Source: Akkermansia muciniphila (GTDB lineage: Bacteria > Verrucomicrobiota > Verrucomicrobiia > Verrucomicrobiales > Akkermansiaceae). Taken from it: 37,614 nt of DNA. Every line of letters begins with the position of its first letter. The first letter of the stretch is position 1. This document shows positions 1 through 7,979 of the stretch, piece by piece. The stretch spans positions 1 to 37,614 of the forward strand of contig CAMCCX010000022.1 of assembly GCA_945873305.1 (NCBI GenBank), in the 5' to 3' direction. The notes under the pieces were generated by a model. The model saw only the letters and a list, made by a program, of their open reading frames with translations. It had not been told where the DNA came from and made no database searches. The translations under genes were made by a program, and so were the position numbers.

Positions 1-33
1 CAATAGCTCATCAAACATAAGCGACGCAAACTC

Positions 34-2781
34 ATGACAACCATCACCAACAAACTCCTCTGTCTCCTCTTCCCGCTTGTCACGGTCGCCGCCGTGAAGG
101 CGGACGACCCAGGCGCGATTTCCTCCCATGACGTCATCTGGAACACCCCCGGCAAGAACGCCGCCGACTCCATGCCAATTGGTAATGGCGAGCTCGGAAT
201 CAATCTCTGGGTCGAGGAAAACGGCGACCTACTTTTCTATCTCGGCCGCAACGACACCCTCAGCGCGGTTTCCCAACTCTGCAAAGTGGGTGCCGTGCGG
301 GTTTCGCTTTCACCAAACCCCTTCGCCGCCGGCGCGCCCTTCCGCCAGCATCTGAAATTGCGCGATGGAGCTTGCGAAATCACCGCCGGCCCTCCGGACA
401 AACAGGTCAGCCTCCAGGTGTTTGTCGATTCCGCATCTCCGGTCGTTCATCTGCTAGGAAAATCCACGCAGCCGGTCACCGTTACGGCCAAAGTGGAAAG
501 CTGGCGCACGGAACCCCAGGCGGTATCCGATGATTCATCATGGACCATGGCTCAGGCAGCCAACAAACCGCTGCAGGCAGCCGACATCTTTCCCAAAGCG
601 GCAAAACACTCCGTCAGCTGGTATCACCGCAACGAAAACTCTTTCGCCTTTGAGGAAACCATCCGCGTCCAATCGCTGGAATCCATCCGCGATACACTGA
701 AAGACCCGCTGATTCACCGGACCTTCGGCGGCTGGGTCACCGGAACCGGTTTCGAATCCACTGATGATCGCACCCTCGTCACTCCGCAGCCCGTCGGTGA
801 CTTCCACCTGCGCGTGGCCAGCCCCTGCGAGCAGACTCCCACGGCAGAGGCATGGCTGAAATCCGCCGAATCCATCGCAAATGCTGCGGCGGATGGACAG
901 GCCGCCCTGGCCCGCACCTCCGCCTCATGGCAGAAGTTTTGGGATCGCTCTTATGTCGATACCGGATCTTCCCCGGTCACCGGAATCGGCATTCCGGAAA
1001 ATGCCCACCCCGTGAGGATCGGCGTGGATTCGCAAGGCGCCAATCGTTTCGCCGGCAGCATCGGCACCCTCCATCTCACAGGCGAAGTGATCTCTCCGGA
1101 AAAAATCGCCGGACTCGCAAAATCGGAGCCACAGACCGAAACCACCCGCAATCTCGACGCTCCTTCATTCAAGAACGGACTCAGCATCGAAGGTTGGATC
1201 AAGCCGGATTCGGGAGCTGCCGCCCGTATCCTCGACAAGCTCACGGTGGGCGTGAACGACGGGTTCCTGTTCGACATCCAACCCGAAGGAGCACTCCGTT
1301 TGATCGCAGGCCCCGCTCTCATCACCTCGCCGCAGAACGTGATCAAACCCGGCCAATGGCAACATGTTGCTGCCACATTGGATCCGAAAACCACAGCGAT
1401 GATACTCTATGTCGATGGCACGCCAGTGGCTTCGGCGCAGTCCAAGGCTACGCCCGATAACATGACCGTGGGCAAGGCGCACACGCTCCAGCGCTACATG
1501 CAGGCCTGCGCCGGACGCTCGATCTATCCGATCAAATTCAACGGCAGCATCTTCACCGTCGAGCCCACCTATCTCGGACGTGAGGGCAATCCCGACTGGC
1601 GGCGCTGGGGCGATTGCCACTGGTGGCAGAATGTCAGAATGCCCTATCACGCGATGCAGGCTGCCGGGGACTTCGATCTGATGATGCCGCTGTTCGACAC
1701 CTTCGAGCGCATCCGCCCTTATGCCGAGGCGCGGGCGAAACTCTACTTCAAGGCCGAGGGCTGCTATTTCACGGAGACCATGACCATCTGGGGCACCTAC
1801 GCCAACCGCGACTACGGCTGGGACCGCACCGGCAAGAAACCCGGAGAAATGGTGAATATGTGGGTGCGCTACGTCTGGAACCAAGGACTCGAATTGACGG
1901 GGCTGATGCTCGATTACTACGATCACACCGGGGACCAGGTCTTCCTCCAGAAGCGTTTGCTGCCGATGGCGACCTCCGTGTTGAACTACTTCGACACCCG
2001 CTTCCGCAAGGACGCCGAGGGCCGCATCGTCATCGATCCCACCCAGTCCGTGGAAACTTATTGGTATGATGTGATCAATGACACCCCTAGCCTGGCGGGT
2101 CTCAACGATGTGAGCGCACGCCTCTGTGCGCTGCCGGAAACTCTGACATCGCCAGAACAGCGGAAATTTTTCACCCACATGAAAGCGGCCGCGCCGGTGA
2201 TCCCGATCGAGGACGCACAACTCGACGGCAAAACCGTGCGCCGCATCGCGGTGGCGCAGAAATACAATCCGCAGCGCTCCAATTGTGAGAATCCCGAATT
2301 GTTCCCGATCTGGCCGTTCCGCGTCTTCGGTCTGGAGCGCCCGATGTTGGAAGAGGCTCGCAATGCCTATCAACTGCGTGGCGACCACAACGATGTCGGC
2401 TGGGGTTATGACAGCAATGCCGCCGCGCTGCTGGGGCTGACCGATGAGGCCGCTCGCATCATGAAAGTGAAGTTGGCCAACTCCAACGCCGCCTACCGCT
2501 GGCCCGCCACCTGGGGGCCGAACTTCGATTGGTCGCCCGACCAATGCCACGGCGGCAACCTGATGGCATCCATCAACTACATGCTGCTCCAGCATTCCGG
2601 CGACAAGATTCTGCTCCTGCCCGCGTGGCCGAAGGATTGGGATGTTTCCTTCAAACTCCACGCGCCGCGCCAGACCACCGTCGAAGTCATTTATCGCGGC
2701 GGGAAAATCGAAAAACTCGAGGTTTTTCCCCGGGAAAGGAGCAAGGACATCACGCTCCCGGCGGGGATCGACGCCCCGTGA
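34..2781 (+). CDS. Secreted DUF5703/GH95-like glycosidase with an inserted LamG domain
   Basis: Predicted exported protein of 915 residues with a signal peptide (about residues 1-23, ending VKA). Residues about 30-300 match the N-terminal beta domain of DUF5703-type proteins (SMPIGNGELGINLWVEENGD, then the SPNPF and LKLRDG stretches). Residues about 320-475 form a LamG/concanavalin-like domain (SIEGWIKP, WQHVAATLD, LYVDGTPVA). From about 485 an alpha/alpha six-hairpin glycosidase-like domain follows (LQRYMQACAGR, YPIKFNGSIFTVE, WGDCHWWQNVRMPYHAM). Family knowledge suggests hydrolysis of a fucose- or rhamnose-type polysaccharide outside the cytoplasm. The actual substrate is not visible in the sequence. 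The gene lies 65 bp upstream of a DHDPS-family lyase gene on the same strand, so co-transcription is plausible. The start is the ATG before the signal peptide; no strong Shine-Dalgarno is present. Only 33 bases precede it, so upstream partners are unknown. Confidence 0.82.
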   Translation: MTTITNKLLCLLFPLVTVAAVKADDPGAISSHDVIWNTPGKNAADSMPIGNGELGINLWVEENGDLLFYLGRNDTLSAVSQLCKVGAVRVSLSPNPFAAGAPFRQHLKLRDGACEITAGPPDKQVSLQVFVDSASPVVHLLGKSTQPVTVTAKVESWRTEPQAVSDDSSWTMAQAANKPLQAADIFPKAAKHSVSWYHRNENSFAFEETIRVQSLESIRDTLKDPLIHRTFGGWVTGTGFESTDDRTLVTPQPVGDFHLRVASPCEQTPTAEAWLKSAESIANAAADGQAALARTSASWQKFWDRSYVDTGSSPVTGIGIPENAHPVRIGVDSQGANRFAGSIGTLHLTGEVISPEKIAGLAKSEPQTETTRNLDAPSFKNGLSIEGWIKPDSGAAARILDKLTVGVNDGFLFDIQPEGALRLIAGPALITSPQNVIKPGQWQHVAATLDPKTTAMILYVDGTPVASAQSKATPDNMTVGKAHTLQRYMQACAGRSIYPIKFNGSIFTVEPTYLGREGNPDWRRWGDCHWWQNVRMPYHAMQAAGDFDLMMPLFDTFERIRPYAEARAKLYFKAEGCYFTETMTIWGTYANRDYGWDRTGKKPGEMVNMWVRYVWNQGLELTGLMLDYYDHTGDQVFLQKRLLPMATSVLNYFDTRFRKDAEGRIVIDPTQSVETYWYDVINDTPSLAGLNDVSARLCALPETLTSPEQRKFFTHMKAAAPVIPIEDAQLDGKTVRRIAVAQKYNPQRSNCENPELFPIWPFRVFGLERPMLEEARNAYQLRGDHNDVGWGYDSNAAALLGLTDEAARIMKVKLANSNAAYRWPATWGPNFDWSPDQCHGGNLMASINYMLLQHSGDKILLLPAWPKDWDVSFKLHAPRQTTVEVIYRGGKIEKLEVFPRERSKDITLPAGIDAP

Positions 2782-2846
2782 TCCCACGAAATTCACTGTC
2801 TTAAGCCGCTTGCCCGAATCCTCTCAACACTTCAACCTTCCCGCCG

Positions 2847-3872
2847 ATGTCTTCGTCACAATCCACCATCAACGGCATTTTTGTCCCCAACATTGTTCCC
2901 TACGACGCCAAGGGGCGCATCGATGAGGACGAACTCCGCCACATCATCCGCTGGGTGGGAGACAAGGGCGTCACCGGATTCTATCCGAACGGCAGTATGG
3001 GCGAGTTCATCCGCCTCAGCTACGAGGAACGCCGGACCGTGGTGCGCATCGTCAGCGAGGAGGCAAACGGCCGCCCAATCCTCGCCGGTGCCGCAGAAGC
3101 GAACATCGAGTTGGTTTTGGAAATGTGCAACTACTGCGCCGATCTCGGCTGCCGCGCGGTATCCATCACCGGCCCGTATTATTACAAACTCACCCAGGAG
3201 AGCATCGAGGCCTACTTCCGCGAACTGGCCGCCAAGTCGCCGATCGACATCGTGGTGTATAACATCCCGGTCTTCGCCAACGAAATCTCGCTGCCCGTAC
3301 TGGAGCGCCTCGCCATGGATTGCCCGCGCATCGTCGGCACCAAGGACACGTCCAAGGACATGGGCCGCTTCCAACAGACACTGCACACCATCAAGCGCCA
3401 GCGCCCGGATTTCTCGGTGCTCATCGGCTGGGAGGAACTGCTCTGCACCGGCCTCTTCATGGGGGCCGACGGCGGCACGCTCTCCAGCGCCGGCGTCGTG
3501 CCCGAGGTGGTGATGAGCCTCTATCACGCCGCCCGTGCCGGAAACTGGGAGAAGGCGAAGCAAATCCAGTTCGAGCTTCTCGACCTGTTCTCGCTGATGG
3601 TCGGCGCGCCGAATTTCCCCGAAGGCTTCCGCACCGGATACGAACTCCGCGGCTTCAAGGCCGGGAACGCCCGATTCCCGCTTTCACCCGCCGAACAAGG
3701 ACTCATCGCCGAGATGCGCTCCAAGCTCGCCTGCGTGCTCGCCGGCTGCGGCTTCGAGGAGGCTGCTAGCGAGTGCAAAATCAGCTGCCCGCCCAAGGCT
3801 CCGTCAGCCATGGACATCGACGCCATCGTCCAGGCCGTGATCCAAGGGGTGCAGGCCGCCCAATCCCGCTAA
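2847..3872 (+). CDS. DHDPS/N-acetylneuraminate lyase family aldolase, probably BMC-encapsulated
   Basis: Class I (Schiff-base) lyase of the DapA/NanA family, 341 residues. The TIM-barrel core spans about residues 8-305: substrate-loop motif NGSMGEF (48-54), catalytic Tyr138 in VVYNIP, Schiff-base Lys166 in GTKDTSKD. Family members cleave or form 2-keto acids, with pyruvate as a common product, from sugar acids such as 2-keto-3-deoxy sugars or sialic acid; substrate cannot be read from sequence. The usual length is about 290-310. Here the core is followed by a low-complexity linker (about 308-321, PPKAPSA) and a terminal amphipathic helix, the layout of a microcompartment encapsulation peptide. 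The next gene, 6 bp downstream, encodes a BMC shell protein, which supports that reading. A biosynthetic DapA role is less likely given the neighbours, but not excluded. Confidence 0.88.
   Translation: MSSSQSTINGIFVPNIVPYDAKGRIDEDELRHIIRWVGDKGVTGFYPNGSMGEFIRLSYEERRTVVRIVSEEANGRPILAGAAEANIELVLEMCNYCADLGCRAVSITGPYYYKLTQESIEAYFRELAAKSPIDIVVYNIPVFANEISLPVLERLAMDCPRIVGTKDTSKDMGRFQQTLHTIKRQRPDFSVLIGWEELLCTGLFMGADGGTLSSAGVVPEVVMSLYHAARAGNWEKAKQIQFELLDLFSLMVGAPNFPEGFRTGYELRGFKAGNARFPLSPAEQGLIAEMRSKLACVLAGCGFEEAASECKISCPPKAPSAMDIDAIVQAVIQGVQAAQSR
3810..3869 (+). other. Candidate BMC encapsulation peptide (C-terminal tail of the lyase)
   Basis: This stretch encodes residues 322-341 of the lyase, MDIDAIVQAVIQGVQAAQSR. 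Hydrophobic residues fall at 324, 327, 328, 331, 332 and 335, an i, i+3, i+4, i+7, i+8, i+11 pattern that places them on one face of a helix. A Pro/Ala/Lys/Ser linker separates the helix from the enzyme core. Short terminal amphipathic helices behind a flexible linker are the known signature of cargo targeted to BMC shells. The function here is inferred from pattern and neighbourhood. Confidence 0.66.
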
Positions 3873-3878
3873 CCGATC

Positions 3879-4499
3879 ATGCAAGCGCTCGGATTCATCG
3901 AAGCTCCCTTCCTCAGCATTTCCGCCATGCTCGCCCACGAGGCGGCCACCGCGGCGGATGTCCACATCCTCGGGTTCGAGGGCACCGGCAACGAAAACCT
4001 GCTCATCCGCCTCTCCGGCGACATCGCCCAGGTCCGCGCCGCGCTCGATGCCGCGGAGAGACTCGCCCCGCAGCTCGGCGCATCCATCGTCACCGGGACC
4101 ATCGCCCGCCCGGCCGAGGGATTCGACCCGATGATTCATTTCCCGAATGCAAACAACCCGCTCTACGGCGGCCGTGACCAACTCCTGCCCACCGACCATC
4201 CAGCCAACCCCGACTCTACCAAAAACATGAAACCACAAGCCATCGGCATCCTTGAAACCCAGGGCCTCACCGCCATCCTCGAAGCCACCGACGCCATGCT
4301 CAAGGCGGCGGACGTGAAACTCGTGGGTAAGGAAAAAATCGGCGCAGCCTACGTGACCGTCATCGTCAGCGGCGACGTCGCCGCCGTATCCGCCGCCATC
4401 GAGGCGGGTAAACAAGCGGTCGGCTCGCTCGGCAAAGTCATCGCCGCACACGTCATCGCCCGCCCGCATGACGAGTTGGTCGCGCTGTTGCCCAAATAG
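3879..4499 (+). CDS. Tandem BMC-domain shell protein (BMC-T, PduT-like)
   Basis: Bacterial microcompartment shell protein, 206 residues, with two BMC domains in one chain. Domain 1 is about residues 1-80 (MQALGFIEAPFLSISAML, LLIRLSGDIAQVRAALDAAE). Domain 2 is about residues 117-206 (AIGILETQGLTAILEATDAM, VSGDVAAVSAAIEAG, ending VIARPHDEL). The order resembles the PduT class, whose trimers form pseudohexameric shell tiles. The 36-residue linker (81-116, with NNPLYGGRDQLLP) is long for that class. No cysteine occurs anywhere in the protein, so a PduT-style Fe-S cluster at the pore is unlikely. The start lies 6 bp after the lyase stop codon, implying translational coupling. An internal ATG at 4227 could start domain 2 alone, but it lacks a clear Shine-Dalgarno. 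No hexamer or pentamer shell gene is present in the window; further shell genes must lie upstream or elsewhere. Confidence 0.88.
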   Translation: MQALGFIEAPFLSISAMLAHEAATAADVHILGFEGTGNENLLIRLSGDIAQVRAALDAAERLAPQLGASIVTGTIARPAEGFDPMIHFPNANNPLYGGRDQLLPTDHPANPDSTKNMKPQAIGILETQGLTAILEATDAMLKAADVKLVGKEKIGAAYVTVIVSGDVAAVSAAIEAGKQAVGSLGKVIAAHVIARPHDELVALLPK

Positions 4500-4542
4500 G
4501 CTTTCTTGTCCTCCCCGATCGGCGTCTTAAGCTGTGTGGCGC

Positions 4543-5499
4543 ATGACAATTTTTAAGAATCCGTGGCCGCATGAGGCCCATCGTTTGATCGAAATCCTGC
4601 GGTGGAAGTTGAGATGGGGGCCGCAGGAAACGCCCGAGCTGCCGGATGCGCCGCAGACGCCGGCCGCTTGGCGCGCGGTGTCGCGGGAGGAAATCGCCAG
4701 TCCGCCGGAAGCCGGCTGGCGAGTGACTTGGCTGGGGCATGCGTCGTTTTTACTGCAGGGCGGCGGGTGCTCGCTGCTGGTCGATCCGGTGTTTTCTAAC
4801 TACTGCTCGCCGCTGCCGTTCCCGAGTTTGCGGCGGAAGGTGCCGCCGCCGTGCGCGATCGGCGACTTGCCGAGGATCGATGCGATTTTACTCACCCATG
4901 GGCATTACGATCATCTCGATTTGCCGACGCTGCGGCGCATCGGAAAGGGCACAAAGATCATCATCGCGGAGGGGCACGCGGCTTGGTTGCGGCGCATGGG
5001 CTTTGCCGATGTTAGTGAGCTTGCGTGGCATGTGGGTGCGGAGATTTTCCCCGGCATCCGGGTCACCGCGACTTCGGCCCAGCATTTCACGGCGAGAAGT
5101 TTGTTTGATCGGAACCGCGGGCATTGGTGTGGTTGGTTAGTCGAAGGAGCTGATTGTAAGCTCTGGCACGCGGGCGACAGCGGCTACTGTCCGGCTTTTT
5201 CGGAAATCGGCGGACGCTACGGGCCTATCGATTTCGGGATGATCCCGATCGGCGCCTATCTGCCGCGGCGAATCATGCGGGCGATGCATTTGAATCCGAA
5301 GGAAGCGGTGGAGGCTTTCTTGGAGACCCGCTGCCGCCGCGCGGTGGCGATGCATTGGGGAACCTTTCAACTGACGGACGAGCCGCTCGGCGAGCCGCCG
5401 CTTTTGCTAGAAAAGGCGCTGCGGGAAAAGTCCCTGCCGGGGGACGTCTTCGAGGTCGCGGCAGTGGGTCACCGGTGGGAAATACGGCGGACGGACTAA
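4543..5499 (+). CDS. Metallo-beta-lactamase-fold hydrolase (NAPE-PLD/UlaG-like)
   Basis: Cytoplasmic metal-dependent hydrolase of 318 residues. The metal-binding motif THGHYDH lies at about 118-124 (His119, His121, Asp123, His124), followed by His181 (SAQHF), Asp212 (WHAGDSGY) and His271 (AMHWGTF), the standard set for a dinuclear MBL-fold site. The arrangement TWLGHASFLL near residue 65 and the final MHWGTF resemble the NAPE-hydrolysing phospholipase D/UlaG group. Substrate unknown; membrane lipids or cyclic phosphoesters are family possibilities. I chose the ATG at 4543 over the in-frame GTG at 4534 because the extra three residues add nothing recognisable. The 43 bp gap from the BMC gene leaves co-transcription open, but nothing ties its chemistry to the microcompartment. 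Confidence 0.85.
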   Translation: MTIFKNPWPHEAHRLIEILRWKLRWGPQETPELPDAPQTPAAWRAVSREEIASPPEAGWRVTWLGHASFLLQGGGCSLLVDPVFSNYCSPLPFPSLRRKVPPPCAIGDLPRIDAILLTHGHYDHLDLPTLRRIGKGTKIIIAEGHAAWLRRMGFADVSELAWHVGAEIFPGIRVTATSAQHFTARSLFDRNRGHWCGWLVEGADCKLWHAGDSGYCPAFSEIGGRYGPIDFGMIPIGAYLPRRIMRAMHLNPKEAVEAFLETRCRRAVAMHWGTFQLTDEPLGEPPLLLEKALREKSLPGDVFEVAAVGHRWEIRRTD

Positions 5500-5664
5500 T
5501 GACTGGCAGCTCGGTTACACCGCTTTTCCAAAACGAGGTGCTTGTAGAGCGATCAGGACAAGTCGCCACCGGCATAGCAGGCCGCGACGGATCATGTAGC
5601 AGGCGTTCGCAGCAGCCCCGAGGAACGCCAGAAAGCAGTCGCCGAGGATGAGGCGGCTGGATGC

Positions 5665-6150
5665 TCATTTCAAATAGCCGTCCAAACTCTCCGCGCCCGG
5701 GGTCCAGTAAGCGATGGATGCGACCTTGCCGCTAGAAAGCGTGAGAACCGTGACTTTCCCGGTCTGCACGGGGAAATGGGCGATCAGCGCGGCGTCGTCG
5801 GCGAGGATGATACGGTGGCTGTATTTCTTCATCTTGGGGATGGCGAACATGCGGCCGATGCCGGGCATGCCAAAGATGTTAGCCATGTAAACGGCCTTCT
5901 TCGATCCGAGGAATTCCATGCCGAGCGGGGAGAGCACGGCGTTGGCTTTCTTGCCGGTTTCCATGTCGTGGCTGACGAGCAGGAAGCGGGTGTCTGCTGG
6001 CTTGAAGGTGAAGGCGTTGTCGTTTTGGTCCTTGGCCGTGAAAGGCTCGACCTTCGATCCATCCGCGTAAGGTGCGGCGAAGCTGAGGCTGATGGAAAGG
6101 GCGGTGGCGGCAAGTGCGATGCCGGCGAGTTTGATGAATTGTGGTTTCAT
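5665..6150 (-). CDS. Small exported protein, possibly thioredoxin-like without cysteines
   Basis: A 161-residue protein with a signal peptide (about residues 1-25, ending SLSFA, then APYADGSKVEP). The mature part has a beta-rich pattern (NAFTFKPADTRFLLVSHDME, HRIILADDAALIAHFPVQ, KVTVLTLSSGKVASIAYW) reminiscent of thioredoxin- or YtfJ-like folds, but it has no cysteine and so no redox pair. I do not recognise the family firmly. The ATG at 6150 is chosen because it begins directly at the signal peptide; an in-frame upstream ATG at 6198 would overlap the kinase gene and spoil the signal. It follows the histidine kinase by 44 bp on the same strand and may be the last gene of that operon. Confidence 0.7.
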   Translation of the reverse strand: MKPQFIKLAGIALAATALSISLSFAAPYADGSKVEPFTAKDQNDNAFTFKPADTRFLLVSHDMETGKKANAVLSPLGMEFLGSKKAVYMANIFGMPGIGRMFAIPKMKKYSHRIILADDAALIAHFPVQTGKVTVLTLSSGKVASIAYWTPGAESLDGYLK

Positions 6151-6194
6151 GGAGTTGTCAGGCGGGGTGGTTTGGTCTAACGAGAAATGCGGGC

Positions 6195-7229
6195 TCACTT
6201 CGGCCCTGTCATCGGATTGAACCGGATGGATGCGCTGAAATCAAGCGGGCTTTGGCGGACCTCGAAGGCGATTCCGGAAGCGTTGCAAATGCCGCGGATG
6301 AGGCGCAGTCCGAGCCCGAGCCCGGCGGCGGCGGTGGGCGCCGGGTCCACGTCGTTGTGGATTTCCAAAACCGGACCGTCGTCCTCCGCGCGGCATGACA
6401 CGCGGATCTTGGATTTCGCGTAGCTCACGGCGTTTTCCAACAGGCCGTGGAGTGTCTGGCGCAGCAGGTCGGGGTCTGCCTCGATCCGGGTGTTTTCCGC
6501 CAGATCGAGCGTCATTGCCAGCGAGCGCTCGGTGGCTAGCAGCTGGTAGTCCTGGGTCACGTCGCGGACAAGATCGGATAGGGAGAAGGGCGAGGGGACG
6601 GGGACCAGCGCGCCTTGTTCCGCCTTGGCCGCCAGCAGGGCCCGCTCGACAAATCGCGAGAGCCGGGCGAGTTCGTCCTGCAAGTCCTCCTGGAATGCCG
6701 GGGGAATCCCCGCCGGGGCGTGTTCCACGCGCAGCCGCAGCAGCATGAGCGGCGTCCGGAGTTCATGGGCGACTTTCGCGGAAAACTCGGCCATTTCCTG
6801 ATAGGCGGTGCCCGCCCGGTCCAGCAGGCCGTTGAGGTGGTTGGCGAGATCGGCGATGATCGGGTCCGCCTCGGGAATGGTGATGCCGCCGCGAAGGGAA
6901 TCCGCCCGCATGTCGGCGAGCTGGCGGTTGATCTCATGCACGGGCCGCAGTGAGCGGCGGGCGAGCAGAAGTCCCGCGCCGAGCGAGAGGCAGACCAGCG
7001 GCGCGGCGGTCCACAGCCAGGTTTCCAACAGCTCGCCGAGGATGTCCTGGATTTCCTCCTCCGAGTAGCTGTTATGGAGCACCCAGCCGGGAATCTTCGG
7101 GTGGGTGCGGTCCCAGCGGCCTTCGCGCAGTTCCTCCTCCAGTTGACGGTAGGCGGTGAACATCATCACCCCGATGAGCAGCGTGCAGGACAGGACCACC
7201 CAGGCGGCGATGCGAATACGGAAACTCAT
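6195..7229 (-). CDS. Two-component sensor histidine kinase (OmpR-partner type)
   Basis: Inner-membrane sensor kinase, 344 residues. TM1 lies at about 7-27 and TM2 at about 72-92, enclosing a short periplasmic domain of roughly 45 residues. A HAMP linker covers about 93-140. The phosphoacceptor is His155 in AKVAHELRTPLMLLR (HisKA). The ATPase domain has an N-box at about 263-270 (LLENAVSY) and a G2-like GLGLGL (303-308). The G1 box is degenerate: around residues 291-298 the chain reads HNDVDPAP where DxGxG is usual, so nucleotide binding may be altered. Start and stop codons overlap (ATGA) with the response regulator, so the two are co-translated partners. The small sensor loop gives no ligand clue. 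Position downstream of the multiheme cytochrome suggests a role in sensing redox or envelope state. Confidence 0.9.
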   Translation of the reverse strand: MSFRIRIAAWVVLSCTLLIGVMMFTAYRQLEEELREGRWDRTHPKIPGWVLHNSYSEEEIQDILGELLETWLWTAAPLVCLSLGAGLLLARRSLRPVHEINRQLADMRADSLRGGITIPEADPIIADLANHLNGLLDRAGTAYQEMAEFSAKVAHELRTPLMLLRLRVEHAPAGIPPAFQEDLQDELARLSRFVERALLAAKAEQGALVPVPSPFSLSDLVRDVTQDYQLLATERSLAMTLDLAENTRIEADPDLLRQTLHGLLENAVSYAKSKIRVSCRAEDDGPVLEIHNDVDPAPTAAAGLGLGLRLIRGICNASGIAFEVRQSPLDFSASIRFNPMTGPK

Positions 7230-7912
7230 GGCTCGGCGGGTGTTTCCTCCTTGAGCGCGAAGCCCACGCCGCGCTCGGTGTGAATCAGCGGTTTGAGCCC
7301 GGGCGAATCGATTTTTCTCCGCAGGTAGTTCACATAAACATTCACCACGTTGGAGCCCGGGTCGAAGTATTGATCCCAGACGCGCTCGACCAGGCTTGCC
7401 TTTGACACCGGCCGTGGCGAGGCGGTGGCCAGCGCTTCCAAAAGTGCGAATTCGCGGTTGGTGAGGAGGATTTGCCTGCCGCCGCGATGGGCGGTGCGTT
7501 TGATCAGATCAATCTCAAGATCGGCCACGCGCAGCAAATTCGAAGTCTCCGGTTTCGCCCTGCGCTCGGCCGCGCGCAGCCGGGCCAGCAGTTCCTCGGT
7601 GGAATATGGTTTGACGAGATAATCGTCCGCACCCGAATCGAGGCCGGCCACCTTGTCGCCAAGCTCGCCGCGGGCGGTGGACAACAGCAATGTCGCGCGG
7701 CACCCTCCGGCCCGGGCCTCGCGAACGACGCTCACGCCGTCCATGCCCGGCATCGTGATGTCGAGCACGCCGGCGTCGTAAGAACGACTCTCTAACAAGC
7801 GTAGGGCCTCCAGCCCGTCGCCGGTTTCATCGATTTCGTGACCGGCCTCCCGCAGCGCCGCCACCAGATGCTTGCGCAGCCGGGCGTCGTCTTCGGCAAC
7901 GAGGATTCGCAT
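7226..7912 (-). CDS. OmpR/PhoB-family response regulator
   Basis: DNA-binding response regulator of 228 residues. Receiver domain 1-120: acidic pair Asp8/Asp9, phosphorylated Asp51 in AGVLDITMPGMDG, and the Lys of DDYLVKPYS. A C-terminal winged-helix DNA-binding domain follows (LTNREFALLEAL, VVNVYVNYLRRKID, RGVGFAL). I chose the ATG at 7912, which begins MRILVAEDD, because the upstream in-frame extension (to 7993) is proline-rich, runs into the cytochrome gene and adds no domain. It follows the cytochrome gene by 67 bp and overlaps the kinase by 4 bp. Its target genes are not visible. Autoregulation of this run of minus-strand genes is the simplest guess. Confidence 0.93.
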   Translation of the reverse strand: MRILVAEDDARLRKHLVAALREAGHEIDETGDGLEALRLLESRSYDAGVLDITMPGMDGVSVVREARAGGCRATLLLSTARGELGDKVAGLDSGADDYLVKPYSTEELLARLRAAERRAKPETSNLLRVADLEIDLIKRTAHRGGRQILLTNREFALLEALATASPRPVSKASLVERVWDQYFDPGSNVVNVYVNYLRRKIDSPGLKPLIHTERGVGFALKEETPAEP

Positions 7913-7979
7913 GGCGGCAGCTTGCCATGGCGGCGAATCGCTGGAAAGCCCCGAGATTCGCGGGGGCGGCTGGCCTGCT

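Noticed and set aside
1165-2796. Long open frame of 543 codons on the minus strand
   Set aside because: It is antisense to the glycosidase gene, which has a signal peptide and conserved domains. In GC-rich DNA such shadow frames are common, and the translation is low in recognisable motifs.
2847-3872. Biosynthetic dihydrodipicolinate synthase (dapA)
   Set aside because: The C-terminal tail, the BMC neighbour and the glycosidase neighbour fit catabolism better, and no lysine pathway genes are nearby.
4227-4499. Second BMC domain as a separate hexamer-forming shell gene
   Set aside because: The frame is continuous with domain 1, there is no stop between them and no Shine-Dalgarno at the internal ATG. 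A single BMC-T protein is simpler; the alternative is noted as a finding.
5515-5655. Short hydrophobic frame on the minus strand (AFLGAAANACYMIRRGLL)
   Set aside because: About 45 codons without a start, bounded by stops. It could be a relic of a membrane-protein gene, but no family is recognisable, so I do not call a pseudogene.
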